From Pseudoips prasinana (Eukaryota; Arthropoda; Insecta; Lepidoptera; Nolidae): a DNA stretch of 64,000 nt. The stretch covers positions 5,426,501-5,490,500 of the forward strand of contig OX621252.1 in assembly GCA_951640165.1 (NCBI GenBank). The letters are read 5' to 3'. Under the pieces are notes generated by a model. That model was not told where the DNA came from, did no database searches, and worked only from the letters and a program-made list of their open reading frames with translations. Position numbers and translations under genes: made by a program. Below, piece after piece: positions 32,961 through 43,680 of this stretch; the first letter of the stretch is position 1; each line of letters starts with the position of its first letter.

Positions 32961-35552
32961 ATGGAGGCGCTTTTTTCGATACAGAATGAGTTACTTGTAA
33001 CGTTAAAGAAAGCCGAGAAGAATTTCAAAAAGACGCCTAAGGACAGAATGAAACGAGTATACATAGAAACTAAATTAGAGATGTTAGAACAGCTTTATAA
33101 GGAGTTTAGAGACGGAAACAGAGAGATAATTTCGAGCGCTGCGATAGACAGAACGAAGGAATATTTTACTGCGGAGAAATACGAGCTATTTGAGGAGTTA
33201 TATGTACAATATAAAACTACTTTAATAGAAACTTTACAGCAGTTTTTAACGCAGAGTACCGAGGTGCCGGTTTCGACGGGTGGTAATTATTTACACAGTA
33301 TTGGCAGTGAGGTTAAATTACCACGTGTACAATTACCTACTTTTGGAGGTAAATATGAGGACTGGCAGACGTTTTATGATATGTTTTCCTCACTAATACA
33401 CAACAATAAGAATATATCGTCGGTTCATAAGTTTCATTATTTGAAATGCAATTTAACTGGAGAAGCGTTGAATCTGTTATGTAATTTCTCGATAACCGAA
33501 GCGAACTATGAGGAAGCATGGTCACAATTAGTTCGTCGTTTTAATAACAAGCGGTATAACTGCAACACGATTATGAAAATCTTGTTTGGAATTAAGAAAA
33601 TACAGATTGAGTCGGCAAATGCACTTAAGCAATTAGTAGATACTACGTCAACTTGTTTGAAGTCGTTAGAAAACATGGAAATAAAAACGGAGAGTTGGGA
33701 TGTTATTATTATTTACTTGGTGGTTTCAAAAATGGACAATGAATCGGTCAAACAATGGGAACAGCATCTGTCTACACTTCCTAGCAAGGATTTACCTACA
33801 TGGTCACAATTGAGAGATTATATTGAGAATAGATTCAGGTCATTAGAAATGATCGATTCGAACGTCACACGTACAATACAACCGATGAAATCTGCAGTTA
33901 AATCGAAGAATTTTCATGTGGCTATGGAGAAGAATAAAACTAAAGAAACCGAGTGTGCATTGTGTCATGAAACCAATCACTATATCTATCATTGCAATCG
34001 TTTTGCGCTTATAACGCCTAAAGAGAGACAAGATTTCGTGCAGATAAATAAATTGTGCTTTAATTGCTTGGCACCGACACACTCCGTCGTTAAGTGTCGT
34101 CAGTCTGTAAGTTGTAGAAAATGTGGAAGGAGACATCACACCATGCTACATTTCGAGAGGGAAAATAACCACGAGTCGAATACATCCGTGAGTAACCGGC
34201 TACCGGCAGTCACCGCGTCGCCGAGTAGTCACACTTCACAACATGAGAGAACGAGCATCGCAGGTGAAACAAGTATTACTTCTGCCCTTTCTAGAGGAGA
34301 GCTACAACCAAACACCGTGCTACTGGCGACGGCTACTATTAAGGTATCTCATTCTAATAGTAGTAAACTAATAATCCGAGCTTTGCTTGACCAAGGGTCG
34401 CAAGCATCTTTTGTTACTGAGTCAACCGTTCAGTTACTGGGCTTAAAACGCAAACCTGTAAGTGGCTGGGTGTCAGGACTGGGAGATGGTCGAATGAAAA
34501 TTAAATATACGGTTTCATTGCGATTGGAATCTCGCCATAATTCAGGTAATTATATTTTAGTTAACGCCTATGTTTTACATTCTTTGACGTCACTACTTCC
34601 GACTACCAATCTTAGCCCCCTTAAGTGGGCTGCAGTTGACAACCTACCTTTAGCTGATCCTACATACTCAACGCCAGGAAAAATTGATATTTTACTAGGT
34701 GCGGAGATTTACAGCGAAATATTGCTTGATGGAATCATTAAGCAACCTGAAGGTAATATGATGGCGCAAAACACAATCTTCGGGTGGATTTTGTCAGGTA
34801 GAATGACAAAAGAATACGGTGAGTCAGCGAGGGATAATCTCATTAGTCTGCATGTCCATATTAAGGAAGATGAGTTACTAAAACAATTTTGGGAAATGGA
34901 GAATGAGCCTAATATAATACAAAAAAAGATGAGTGATATTGAAAAAACTTGCGAGGATATTTTTGATATGACAACTGTTAGAGATGAAGAGGGCAGATTT
35001 ATTGTGAAATTACCTTTCGCCACGAGCGATCATCAGTGTCAATATGGTAATTCTAGAGAGAAGGCAATAAAGAGGTTACTAGTACTAGAGAAAAGACTGT
35101 CAAAGGATGTTATATTAAGGGAAGAATATAATAAAGTGATGCAAGAGTATCTGAGTTTGAATCACATGAGATTGCTAAGTGAGGCCGAGTTGAATAATCC
35201 CAAGGCGGTTTACCTTCCTCATCATGCCGTAGTAAGAGATGATAAAGACACAACAAAGGTACGAGTTGTTTTTGATGCATCAAGCAAGGATGACAACAAC
35301 GTATCACTAAATGATGAGCTTCTTATTGGACCACGGTTACAGCAAGATCTAAGACACATTTTGATGAGATGGCGAACTCATAAAATCTGTATTGTAGCAG
35401 ATATCGTTAAGATGTACAGGATGGTCCGTGTGGCGGAAGAAGATACAGAATTTCAGAGAATAGTGTGGAGGTTTGATCCTTCTGAACCCATACAACATTA
35501 CAAATTACTGAGGTTAACGTTTGGTACAGCATGTGCCATACCTAGCTGTTAA
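32961..35552 (+). pseudogene. BEL/Pao-2 Gag-Pol, 5' part (Gag, protease, start of RT)
   Basis: Frame from ATG 32961 (the open frame extends further upstream but without an ATG). It contains the DUF1759-like Gag region, zinc knuckles near residue 331 (CALC...CFNC...CRKCGRRHH), the protease active site LDQGSQ near residue 475, and the first half of RT including VADIVKMYR and the FGTAC motif near 859. It then runs into a stop after IPSC. The Gag-Pol continues in the next frame from about 35536. The two frames overlap by two bases, which fits a 2-nt loss at 35535-35538. Apart from this break both halves are free of stops. Confidence 0.93.
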
Positions 35553-38175
35553 GGTTTTACAAAGACTTGCTGATTTAGAAGAAGAGAGGTACCCTATAGC
35601 GGCGAAATTAACGAAACAAGACCTATATATAGATGACGTCATGACATGTGTACATGAGATTTCTGATGCTGTACAGGTTTATCACGAGATGAATGAGTTA
35701 ATGAAGGCTGGTGGCTTTACCCTTCAGAAATGGAACAGTAACAATGAGGACTTTTTACAAGAGTTAAAAAGAAAAGACGGTGGTGAAAGCCAACATTCTC
35801 TGAAACTAAATGAAGTAATTAAGGTATTAGGTTTGAGCTGGAATAGGAAATCTGATAATTTTGAATATGTGCTAAGTTTACCTGAGTACGAAACTACCAC
35901 GACTAAAAGACAAGTGCTATCTGAAGTTGCAAGATTGTATGACCCGTTGGGTTGGATTGCCCCAGTAGTTGTGAATGCTAAAATACTAATACAGAAATTG
36001 TGGAAAGCTGGACTTCATTGGGATGAAAATCTACCTCAAGATCTTATTAAACAATGGTTAACTTTTAAAAAGAATTTAACTGACCTTAAAGATATAAAAA
36101 TACCGAGATGGTTTAATATTTCGCGAGATTCTAAGGTAGAATTACATGTTTTTTCGGACTCTTCGAAGTCGGCTTTTGCAGCAGCAGTATACATAAGAGT
36201 TATTGATACAACAAATAGAGTTCATGTGCATTTAGTAACTGCAAAAACTAAAGTAGCTCCCATTGTAAAGGAAATTTCTATTCCAAGACTGGAACTTTGT
36301 GGAGCCACTTTGGCAGCTAAGCTCATCTTTGAGGTTTCACAAGTTATGGGAATACCCAAGGAAGATTTATATGGTAGGACAGACTCGACTGTAGTTTTAG
36401 CCTGGCTCAAAGGAGGTTCAAGTAGATGGGCAACTTTTATTAGTAATAGAGTGTCCACTATTTTGAATATTATGGAATACCAACAATGGAACCACGTCTC
36501 TACAGAGACAAATCCTGCGGACTGTGCTTCGCGTGGGTTACAACCAAAAGAGTTATTAGAGCATACATTATGGTGGCGTGGACCGCAATGGTTGGCAAAC
36601 ATAATTATACCGACAAACAACACTGACATTGAAGACACACACGAAGAGGAAAGAATAAAATGTTTAACTGTTTTATCAAAAGTTGATGACGAGTTTATTT
36701 GGGAAAAATATTCATCTTTAAGAAAATTATTAAAAGTTACATCATACTGTAGAAGAATTTTAAACTATAAATTGGAGAAAACTGAGCGGCCCAAATTACC
36801 TAAATTTATTACTCAAAAGGAAATGGACGAGACGTTACACGCATGCATCAAACAATTACAAAGGCGCGAATTTTCATCTGAAATAAAACAATTACAAAAT
36901 CGAGGACATGTACTGAAAAAGAGTAATCTACGAACTCTTTGCCCCTTTTTAGATCAAAATGGGATATTAAGAGTAAGTGGGCGTATTGAACACTCTGAAG
37001 CATGTTATGACACGAAACATCCCATGATTATTCCTGCTAAAAGCCACTTTACCAGGATCATAGTTAGAGACGCTCATGAGCAAACCATGCATGGTGGTCC
37101 ACAAATTATGGCTAATTTCTTGAGAACAAAATATTGGATTATACGAGCCAAAGACCGTATCAAAAAGTGTTACAGAGAATGTACTACATGTTTGAGATAT
37201 TCCACAAAAAAATGTACACCATTGATGGGTTCGCTTCCAGAAGCTAGATTAAAACCTAGTAAGCCTTTTAAGGCTACTGGTGTTGATTACTGTGGTCCGG
37301 TGCACATACGTTTTTCTCCTGGACGTGGCGCTAAGTCTTATAAGGGCTATATATGTGTATTTGTGTGCATGGTCACCCGAGCAGTGCACTTGGAAGCGGT
37401 TACTGACTTGACTGCAAAAGGATTCATTGCAGCTTTCAGGCGATTTACTGCACGAAGAGGTTATTGTCAAGATGTATATAGTGATAACGGGACAAATTTT
37501 GTAGGTGCCGACAAACAATTAAGAGAAATGTTTGATAAGGCCAAGTCGTCAGTTCCTGAAGAAATATCTGAGCTGCTCACTTTAGAAAGAACGACTTGGC
37601 ATTATATCCCCCCTCACTCACCAAATTTTGGTGGATTGTGGGAATCAGCGGTTCGTTGTGCCAAATCACATCTAAGAAAGGTAGTTGGAAATAGTACGCT
37701 TACTTACGAGGAAATATCCACTGTCCTCGCACAGGTCGAGGCGTGTCTTAACTCGAGACCACTTTCATTATTAAGTGATAATCCAAATGACCCTCTTCCC
37801 TTGACGCCAGGCCACTTTTTGATAGGTGAACCATTAATAAATATAACCGACGAAGATTATAGTAGTACAAACATTGTTGGTTTAGACAGATGGCGTTTGA
37901 CGCAAAAAATTGTATCCGATTTTTGGAAGAGGTGGTACAAGGAGTATATTGTAAATCTTAATCAAAGATATAAGTGGTACACTAAAGGCTCTGAGCCACA
38001 AATTGGTGATATTGTTATTTTAAAAGAGGATAATATCCCACCGGCCAAGTGGCTTCTGGGTCAAATTATCCGTACATATCCTGGACCTGATAATGTAACC
38101 AGAGTTGTATCGGTCAAATGTAAATCAGGAGAATTTAAACGTCCAGTTAGTAAAATTTGTGTAATAACTAAATAA
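35536..38175 (+). pseudogene. BEL/Pao-2 Pol, 3' part (RT, RNase H, integrase)
   Basis: Continuation of the broken Gag-Pol. RT catalytic YIDD near 35625 (YMDD in element 1); RNase H with FSDSS near 36150 and RTDST near 36379; integrase HHCC finger near 37071-37190; integrase catalytic D near 37276, D near 37478 and E near 37642; and a DUF5641-like end (WLLGQI...RVVSVK). It has no start of its own and would need frameshifting to be made. Confidence 0.93.
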
Positions 38176-38462
38176 GATACTTAAGTGAATGTATTTTTTG
38201 TAGTTTAGTTTCAATGAGCTATCTAATCTAAGAGATGTTCGAGACGGTGGGCGGTTAAAATTTAACCTCTCGTTGCTTCTAGATAAGAATAAGATGTTTC
38301 TTTTGTTGTTAAAATTTATTTACTTCAAACACATGTTAATTTTATATAAATTGCTATATATGATTTTTTAGTTTTGTTTAAACATTGAGTAATTTAAGTA
38401 TCGTTTTCTGTTATAGATATAATTAATCGCTTTAATCATTTACATAAAGAACTATGTTCTTT

Positions 38463-38473
38463 GGTGGGCGGAA
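38463..38473 (+). promoter_or_regulatory. polypurine tract of BEL/Pao-2
   Basis: GGTGGGCGGAA directly precedes the 3' LTR. Confidence 0.7.
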
Positions 38474-38655
38474 TGTCTAATTAGATGCATGCGATCATTC
38501 GTTGTTACCTTTACTAAGAAAAAAACCTATTGATACAGTCCACATAACAAATTGTATTTATTATAAGTTCAGTTACAAATAAACTATCGTAGCGAACGCA
38601 CGCTGTTTTAATATAAAAATCCCCACGAGCGAAAATCAACCTTACGTACTTAACA
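38474..38655 (+). repeat. BEL/Pao-2 3' LTR
   Basis: 182 bp, identical to the 5' LTR, followed by CTCAT. Confidence 0.96.
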
Positions 38656-38885
38656 CTCATTGACAATAACTTAATACAAGCTAGCTAAATATAATTGCTG
38701 TTATGAAATAAATTTGATAAATGTTTTCATACAATCCATGTACCTCAATATCTATGTAACTAGAAATAATAATGTATACATAACTATTACTACAAACATG
38801 TTCTGACTATTTACAAGCGCTTTTTTAAAGTCTACGTGAATAAAAACCTTTTATATTTTATTTTATGTAAACTATGACTTCATAC

Positions 38886-39258
38886 TACGTAAACATGTAG
38901 TAAGTACCATAAATAGCTCTGCCTACTCCGATCACTAATAATAATGCATGTCAGTAAACCGCTAAAGATAGCTAGAACACGAACGCTTCTAAAATAAATA
39001 ATTTATTTAGGCGTCACCTGCGTCATACTTTACGACATAACTTTACCCATACGTGCTCATGTCCAGTGGAACAGTAGTTCAAGGATCTTGGAAATAAAGA
39101 AAGGTTGATTTATTAAGATAAAGGCGTTTTTATTTCTTAATAGCATTTACATTAGAGGAACAAATTAAAAAAATAAGAAGTTTGCTATCCACGAAAACAA
39201 AATGAAATCTTATACCGTGCAAGCTGCACGTCCCTGGAATGCACTCCCATCCTACTAA
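38886..39258. other. no gene seen
   Basis: AT-rich, nothing recognised. Confidence 0.5.
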
Positions 39259-39436
39259 TCACACTAATATTATAAAGGCGAAAGTTTGTGAGTGTGTGAG
39301 TTTTGTTTGTGACTTCTTCAGATCTAAACGGCTGGAGCGATTTTAATAAAATATTTTATGTAGTTGAGACCCTGGATTAACACATATGCTATAATTTATA
39401 AAGTTTAACGCGGGTCAAACAGCGGGGCACAACTAG
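39259..39436 (+). mobile_element. Helitron-like non-autonomous element
   Basis: TCACACTAATATTATAAAGG at the 5' end after A, and GGGGCACAACTAG at the 3' end before T. Same family as 9008-9156. Confidence 0.78.
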
Positions 39437-39982
39437 TATTAAAGTATTAAATGCGGAAGCTTAGCATAGATGTATAGATGTTTGTTACTCTTTCACGCCA
39501 AAACTACCGAACAAAGGAGATTGACCAATTTGGACCAAATGCTGCCCAGACATGGGAATATTTTTATTTTATTCCTTACATGAAGAGAAATAAAAAAAAA
39601 AAAAAAAAAAAAAAAAATATCCACGGGGTTATGCAGTACTTAAAAACTTATCTTATAGCTTTTGTGATTTAACTTTTGTTTTTTTTTAACGTCTACGTTA
39701 AATAATATTATTATCTTACTGCGAGAGTTGCGAGAAGTCAAAAGTCTCGCTTGCTCATATTCAGATTTGGTATGTGTCTGTCTCTTTCGCGCACGTTGGA
39801 AATCTGTATACCTGCTTGCGCGCGCGCCATATTGTTTGTATCGCAGTCTAACATCACTCTTTGACTTGAACCGTTGTGTACTGTGCGCTTATCTATCTCC
39901 TTATATTTTTACAACCCGGCATTACTTTTGGACTATCGTATCTGCATCATCTGTTGACCCGGCTATTCGTTTGGACTACACG

Positions 39983-41135
39983 ATGTATCAACCTCATTAC
40001 AGAGTGTGTTTGTTTTGTGATCGTTCTGTGGAACGAATCAGAAGATATATGTTAACTCGAGATCTTCAAAACGAACATCAACATACATTTCAAAACATCA
40101 TTCGAGCTCTACCACGTGAGGTAAGTACTTAACTTTTATTTAAGTATTTATATTATAATAACACAAAATAAATCATTAACTCAACAGTTAAGACTATTAT
40201 TTACATTACTTAAATCATAACAAATGCGTTCTTAGATATCTACTTAGAAGTAGGTACATACCTACTATAAAATATAGACTCCACTTGGATAGAACTACAA
40301 GGAACCGCACAGGAATTTGATATAAATAGTTATAGTCCACGCGTTATCAGTCATGGGTCCCTAAATGTCCAATAAACCGGTCCACTTATCGGTAGACCGC
40401 TACCTGCGCACCGAAATCGTAGAGTCACTGTCATGTCGTATCCCTCCTAAGCCGGTTCCTAATTGATGATTAAAATAGGTTGAATGTTGTTTTGTATGTA
40501 CCTAATTATTTTAATTAAAAACTACTTTTTGTGTTAACACTAGTTGCATGCATTTTCTATCGTAGATTTGTAGAAGATACGCGGTGACGTTGAGATAGAT
40601 ATTATTACAGGGAAATGATCTTACCCGACGAATTATTTTAAAACGCGTTGAATATAGTTACCTGAACGTTTGCTCTTATAAGCTCTTGAATACCTATTCA
40701 AGAGTCACCTGCCCGGTTCGAGTATACAATATAATTCGACTATATTTCAGATTCATGTTATGCCGTGGGTTATTTGTTTATCATTTTATAATTGGTTACA
40801 GATAACATTCAATAATGAGGAATACCTCTGCCACAACTGTTGGACAAGAACTCGCCGTGGGTCGCTGCCTGCAATGCCTGCTGCGGAATATGCGCCTGCT
40901 GTGGAAGATGCACCTGCTGTGGAAGATGCACCGACTGTGGAAAATCTACCAGCAGTGGCAGGGCAGCCCACGGAGGAAGACATTCTAGGACAAAACGTAA
41001 CATTTCACCTTCCCGGAAATTACTGCCGAGCCCCGAATACGTCAAATGCTTGTATGGTGTACAATTGCACAAATAATACTCGTCGACGAGTACCAAAGAG
41101 TTTGAAAGTGCAGTTACTTATTAATAATAATATTA
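39983..41135 (+). CDS. transposon exons 1 and 2: N-terminal fingers
   Basis: Exon 1 is 39983-40120, 46 codons from ATG, with CLFC at residues 9-12, ending at a GTAAGT donor. Exon 2 begins at 40802 after TTGGTTACAG in phase 0 and opens ITFNNEEYLCHNCW, so the finger is C-x2-C-x43-C-x2-C split by the intron 40121-40801. A low-complexity linker follows (APAVED repeated about three times, an 18-bp tandem). Then comes a THAP-like start: RAPNTSNAC, a second C four residues on, and RRRVPKSLK. A base appears to be lost at about 41132-41136: the frame closes soon after, while the remaining THAP-like residues (ARVCQEH) continue in the next frame with the transposase. The second acceptor was chosen over the one at 40750 because it matches the deletion derivative residue for residue. 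Confidence 0.72.
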
Positions 41136-41154
41136 TGTTCCTTCATACGCACGT

Positions 41155-42774
41155 GTGTGTCAGGAGCATTTAGAAGACAACACCTGGGATGTTCTTTTTA
41201 CGGCACCAAATCGTTGTTTTGATTTTAGTCCCCAACAAGTTTTTGAAATGTTAGAATTATTAAAAGAACCCAGAAGTCGAATTATCGATTTTGAGAACCT
41301 TAATACGCTGCATGATGAAGAATTGCATTATTGGACAGGCCGGACTCGAGATGAATTCGAAAGATTATTTAATCAAACTCCACTTTTAGCACAAAGGTGT
41401 CAAAATCCACGAACTGCATTAGGTATAATACTTGCCAAATTGAGAACTGGAGAATCCAATGAACGACTCGCCACGTTTTTCAACATGTCTCGTCCAAATC
41501 TAGAACGAAGAATGAAAATAGCTAGAGAGTGTCTGGATAGTGATTTTGTCCCTCACCACTTGGGATTCAACCATATTTCTAGAGAGCAGATCGTTGAAAG
41601 AAATCTAGCAGTTCCTACCGCATTGTTTGCAAATAACCAGGAAGCTGTTGTTATATGTGACGGTACCTATATGTACATACAAAAGAGTTCTAATTTCTCA
41701 TTTCAGAAAGACACGTACAGCATGCACAAGTACAGGAACCTCCTAAAACCATTTTTGTTAGTTACATGCGATGGACACATTATTGAGGTTTGTGGTCCCT
41801 ATGCTGCGACTACAAATGACGCAACCATTTTAAACAATCTGCTAGATGGGCCGGATAGAACCATTAATTGGCTGTTACAGCCAGGTGATATTTTTATATT
41901 AGACAGAGGTTTTCGAGACTCTATTGCGTCTTTAGAAAGCCACGGATATGTCGGCATCATGCCACAATCGCAGACCAGAAGAGGCGCACAACTTACCACA
42001 CTCGACGCCAATAAATCGCGGTTATGCACCATTTGTCGGTGGCCCGTTGAGGTAGTAAATGGACGGCTAAAACGGGATTTTAAGATTTTTCGTCAGGAAT
42101 ATTATAATCTGGCCATGAGCCACTTTTATACAGACCTTCGAATCGCTGCAGCAATAACTAATGCCTTCCATGTTGATATTATAGACAATGGCGATGCACG
42201 TGAATTTATCAATATAGCCAGAGAGCGGCTGAATGTTGCCAATGACTTAGCTGAGTATATTGATCAAAGGAGGCTAAACCGGAACAGAGCCAACTTCGAA
42301 AACATTTCAGTGGGTGGAGATAATGTTGCTTCATTTCCCATGTTAAGACCGGAGGAATTGACTCTCTTTGCAGTAGGAACGTACCAAATAAAACTTGCGC
42401 CTAGCTATTACAGCGAGCATATACGCACCACGGAGACATTTATTATACAAAAGTATAACGGTCGCCTTAACGACCTCTCCGATTTTTCGATGCCAACCAG
42501 CAATGTGCAACTAATTAGAGCGCACATAAAGAGCAGACATACATCGTCAAAAGTATATCATTGCTACATTTTAATTGACGAGAACAATCATGGGCTCGAT
42601 TCCATTAAATATTATTGCTGCTCATGTTTTATCGGGCGAAGAACGATCGGCAGTTGTGCCCACGTTGTTTGCCTAGTTTGGTTTTTGGGGTGGGCTAGAC
42701 ACCAAGACGTTGTGAGGCGCCCTGCTTTGTTTTTGGACAGAATCATTATAGACGACGATGAGGATTACGATTGA
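41155..42774 (+). CDS. DDE transposase with C-terminal SWIM finger
   Basis: About 539 codons. It starts in the tail of a THAP-like C2CH module (VCQEHLED). Next comes a helix-turn-helix-like segment (about 95-130, ERLATFFNMSRPNLERR), then a DDE_Tnp_4-type nuclease. D is near residue 169 in CDGTYMY, D near 250 in LDRGFRDS and E near 299 in VEVVNGRLK, with a CGPYAATTND motif between. The protein ends with CSC-x9-CAH near 489-503, matching the SWIM zinc finger CxC...CxH, then an acidic tail. It cuts and joins transposon DNA in the nucleus. The upstream exons lie in another frame because of an apparent 1-nt loss, so this copy may not be made as one protein; 41155 is simply where the frame opens (GTG), not a proposed start. 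No YqaJ nuclease, the usual partner in ISL2EU elements, is seen. Confidence 0.9.
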   Translation: MCQEHLEDNTWDVLFTAPNRCFDFSPQQVFEMLELLKEPRSRIIDFENLNTLHDEELHYWTGRTRDEFERLFNQTPLLAQRCQNPRTALGIILAKLRTGESNERLATFFNMSRPNLERRMKIARECLDSDFVPHHLGFNHISREQIVERNLAVPTALFANNQEAVVICDGTYMYIQKSSNFSFQKDTYSMHKYRNLLKPFLLVTCDGHIIEVCGPYAATTNDATILNNLLDGPDRTINWLLQPGDIFILDRGFRDSIASLESHGYVGIMPQSQTRRGAQLTTLDANKSRLCTICRWPVEVVNGRLKRDFKIFRQEYYNLAMSHFYTDLRIAAAITNAFHVDIIDNGDAREFINIARERLNVANDLAEYIDQRRLNRNRANFENISVGGDNVASFPMLRPEELTLFAVGTYQIKLAPSYYSEHIRTTETFIIQKYNGRLNDLSDFSMPTSNVQLIRAHIKSRHTSSKVYHCYILIDENNHGLDSIKYYCCSCFIGRRTIGSCAHVVCLVWFLGWARHQDVVRRPALFLDRIIIDDDEDYD

Positions 42775-42947
42775 TTAGATATTTTAATGTTTACATGTGG
42801 CCTAACATAGAGAACTATTTATTATGTTGTAAAACGAATAAATAATTATTATTGATTGTTTGAATGAATATCCGTAACTAAGTGTTTTTATAGTAATTAT
42901 AATCCATTTTTTATATTATACAGTCTTTTATTTTAAAAATAAGCGAA

Positions 42948-42980
42948 CGAAAAATCATAACCAACAGTTATGATTTTTCG
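42948..42980. repeat. perfect 14-bp hairpin in the transposon 3' region
   Basis: CGAAAAATCATAAC, loop CAACA, then GTTATGATTTTTCG. It lies about 170 bp downstream of the transposase stop and 160 bp from the right TIR end. It could be a subterminal binding site or part of a transcript end. Confidence 0.85.
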
Positions 42981-43142
42981 TCAATAAAACCTAAAGAAGA
43001 GTATTTTTCTCAATACTCCTGGGATAGATTCTGAAGCGCTTTGGGTTACAGACTAGTATTAGTCTAAGGAACATTATGCACTATGATTCAATGTTGGGCA
43101 GCACTTGGTCCAACATCCATACAAAAATGGTCAATCTCCTTT

Positions 43143-43230
43143 TGACGAAACTTTGAAGTAATGTAGCTTATATATCCGAATAACTTTTAAGATATAATTT
43201 ATAAAGTAAAAACCGCAGGGCACAGCTAAC
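43143..43230 (+). mobile_element. Helitron-like fragment, right part of the interrupted host repeat
   Basis: TGACGAAACTTTG...ATAATTTATAAAGT...CGCAGGGCACAGCTA continues the repeat whose left part (TTACTCTTTCACGCCAAAAC, up to 39512) lies before the transposon. Confidence 0.65.
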
Positions 43231-43477
43231 TACTTAAAATAAGAAAAGCTCAATATTTGAATCTCTTCAAAGCCCTTGTGAAGAACTCTCCTGTCACTAC
43301 AATAGTTACGAACACTGCTAGTTAATATGTAATTCAATGCTATATGGTTATTGGATTTACATATGCATGTATGTAAGTGTTAGTGTTTTGTTTTATTTGC
43401 ATAACTTATTATTTCACGCCATTGTATTTTTCGACGAATTCTTCCATACGTGTTTTTTTTCCAGTCAGTATCAAGTT

Positions 43478-43680
43478 ATTGTCAAGAGATTATGTTTAAT
43501 TATCTTGTTTAAGTCTAATATTTTTACTACATATTATTGTCTATGGTTCTGTCTTTATAAAGGTATTATTATTATGAAGGACCTTGTGTTAATAACGACG
43601 GTCGCGCTTTAATGCTACCACCGGATCCAATTCGCCCTAACTGAGAAGACCTAGCGAAACAAACTCATTTTCTTATTGTT
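43478..43680 (-). mobile_element. LINE-X 3' region, partial
   Basis: Reverse copy with GTCAAGAGATTATGTTTAAT, GACGGTCGCGCTTTAATGCT and the ACCGGATCCAATTCGCCC segment. Confidence 0.78.

Larger units (their letters stand above)
32488..38655 (+). mobile_element. BEL/Pao LTR retrotransposon 2, one frameshift
   Basis: 6168 bp. LTRs at 32488-32669 and 38474-38655 (182 bp, no difference on reading) begin TGTCTAATTAG and end ACTTAACA. The target duplication CTCAT is at 32483-32487 and 38656-38660. It is inserted in LINE-X. The Gag-Pol frame is broken once inside RT. No envelope frame. Confidence 0.97.
30288..38885 (+). mobile_element. LINE-X copy, split by two later insertions
   Basis: Forward LINE-X. 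The reading-frame end (the 'taaacgtgtact' to 'gtacatcgatgac' region) is at 30288-30440 and the 3' region at 30440-30896. It resumes at 32460-32487 and again at 38656-38885. The two gaps are exactly the DNA-transposon derivative (30897-32459) and BEL/Pao-2 (32488-38655). Uninterrupted copies at 49.7 and 53.6 kb show that the pieces join. Confidence 0.88.
39513..43142 (+). mobile_element. DNA transposon with DDE_Tnp_4-type transposase and SWIM finger
   Basis: 3630 bp. The left end AAAGGAGATTGACCA (39513-39527) is repeated exactly in inverse at the right end (43128-43142). Behind it, TTGGACCAA.TGCTGCCCA occurs at both ends (39534-39552 and, inverted, 43094-43113), spaced about 16 bp further inside on the right. 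It encodes a spliced gene (exons from 39983, transposase to 42774). The element interrupts a Helitron-like repeat whose remainder is at 43143-43230. The target duplication is not resolved. Placement near PIF/Harbinger (ISL2EU-like) is inferred from the transposase fold. Confidence 0.88.

Noticed and set aside
40760..40801. Alternative first part of transposon exon 2 (acceptor at 40750)
   Set aside because: The acceptor at 40801 gives an exon start that aligns residue for residue with the deletion derivative; the earlier one would insert an unmatched segment.
40840..41076. 78-codon cysteine-rich plus frame (CCGICACCGRCTCCG...)
   Set aside because: It is a shadow of the 18-bp repeat in exon 2, read in another frame.
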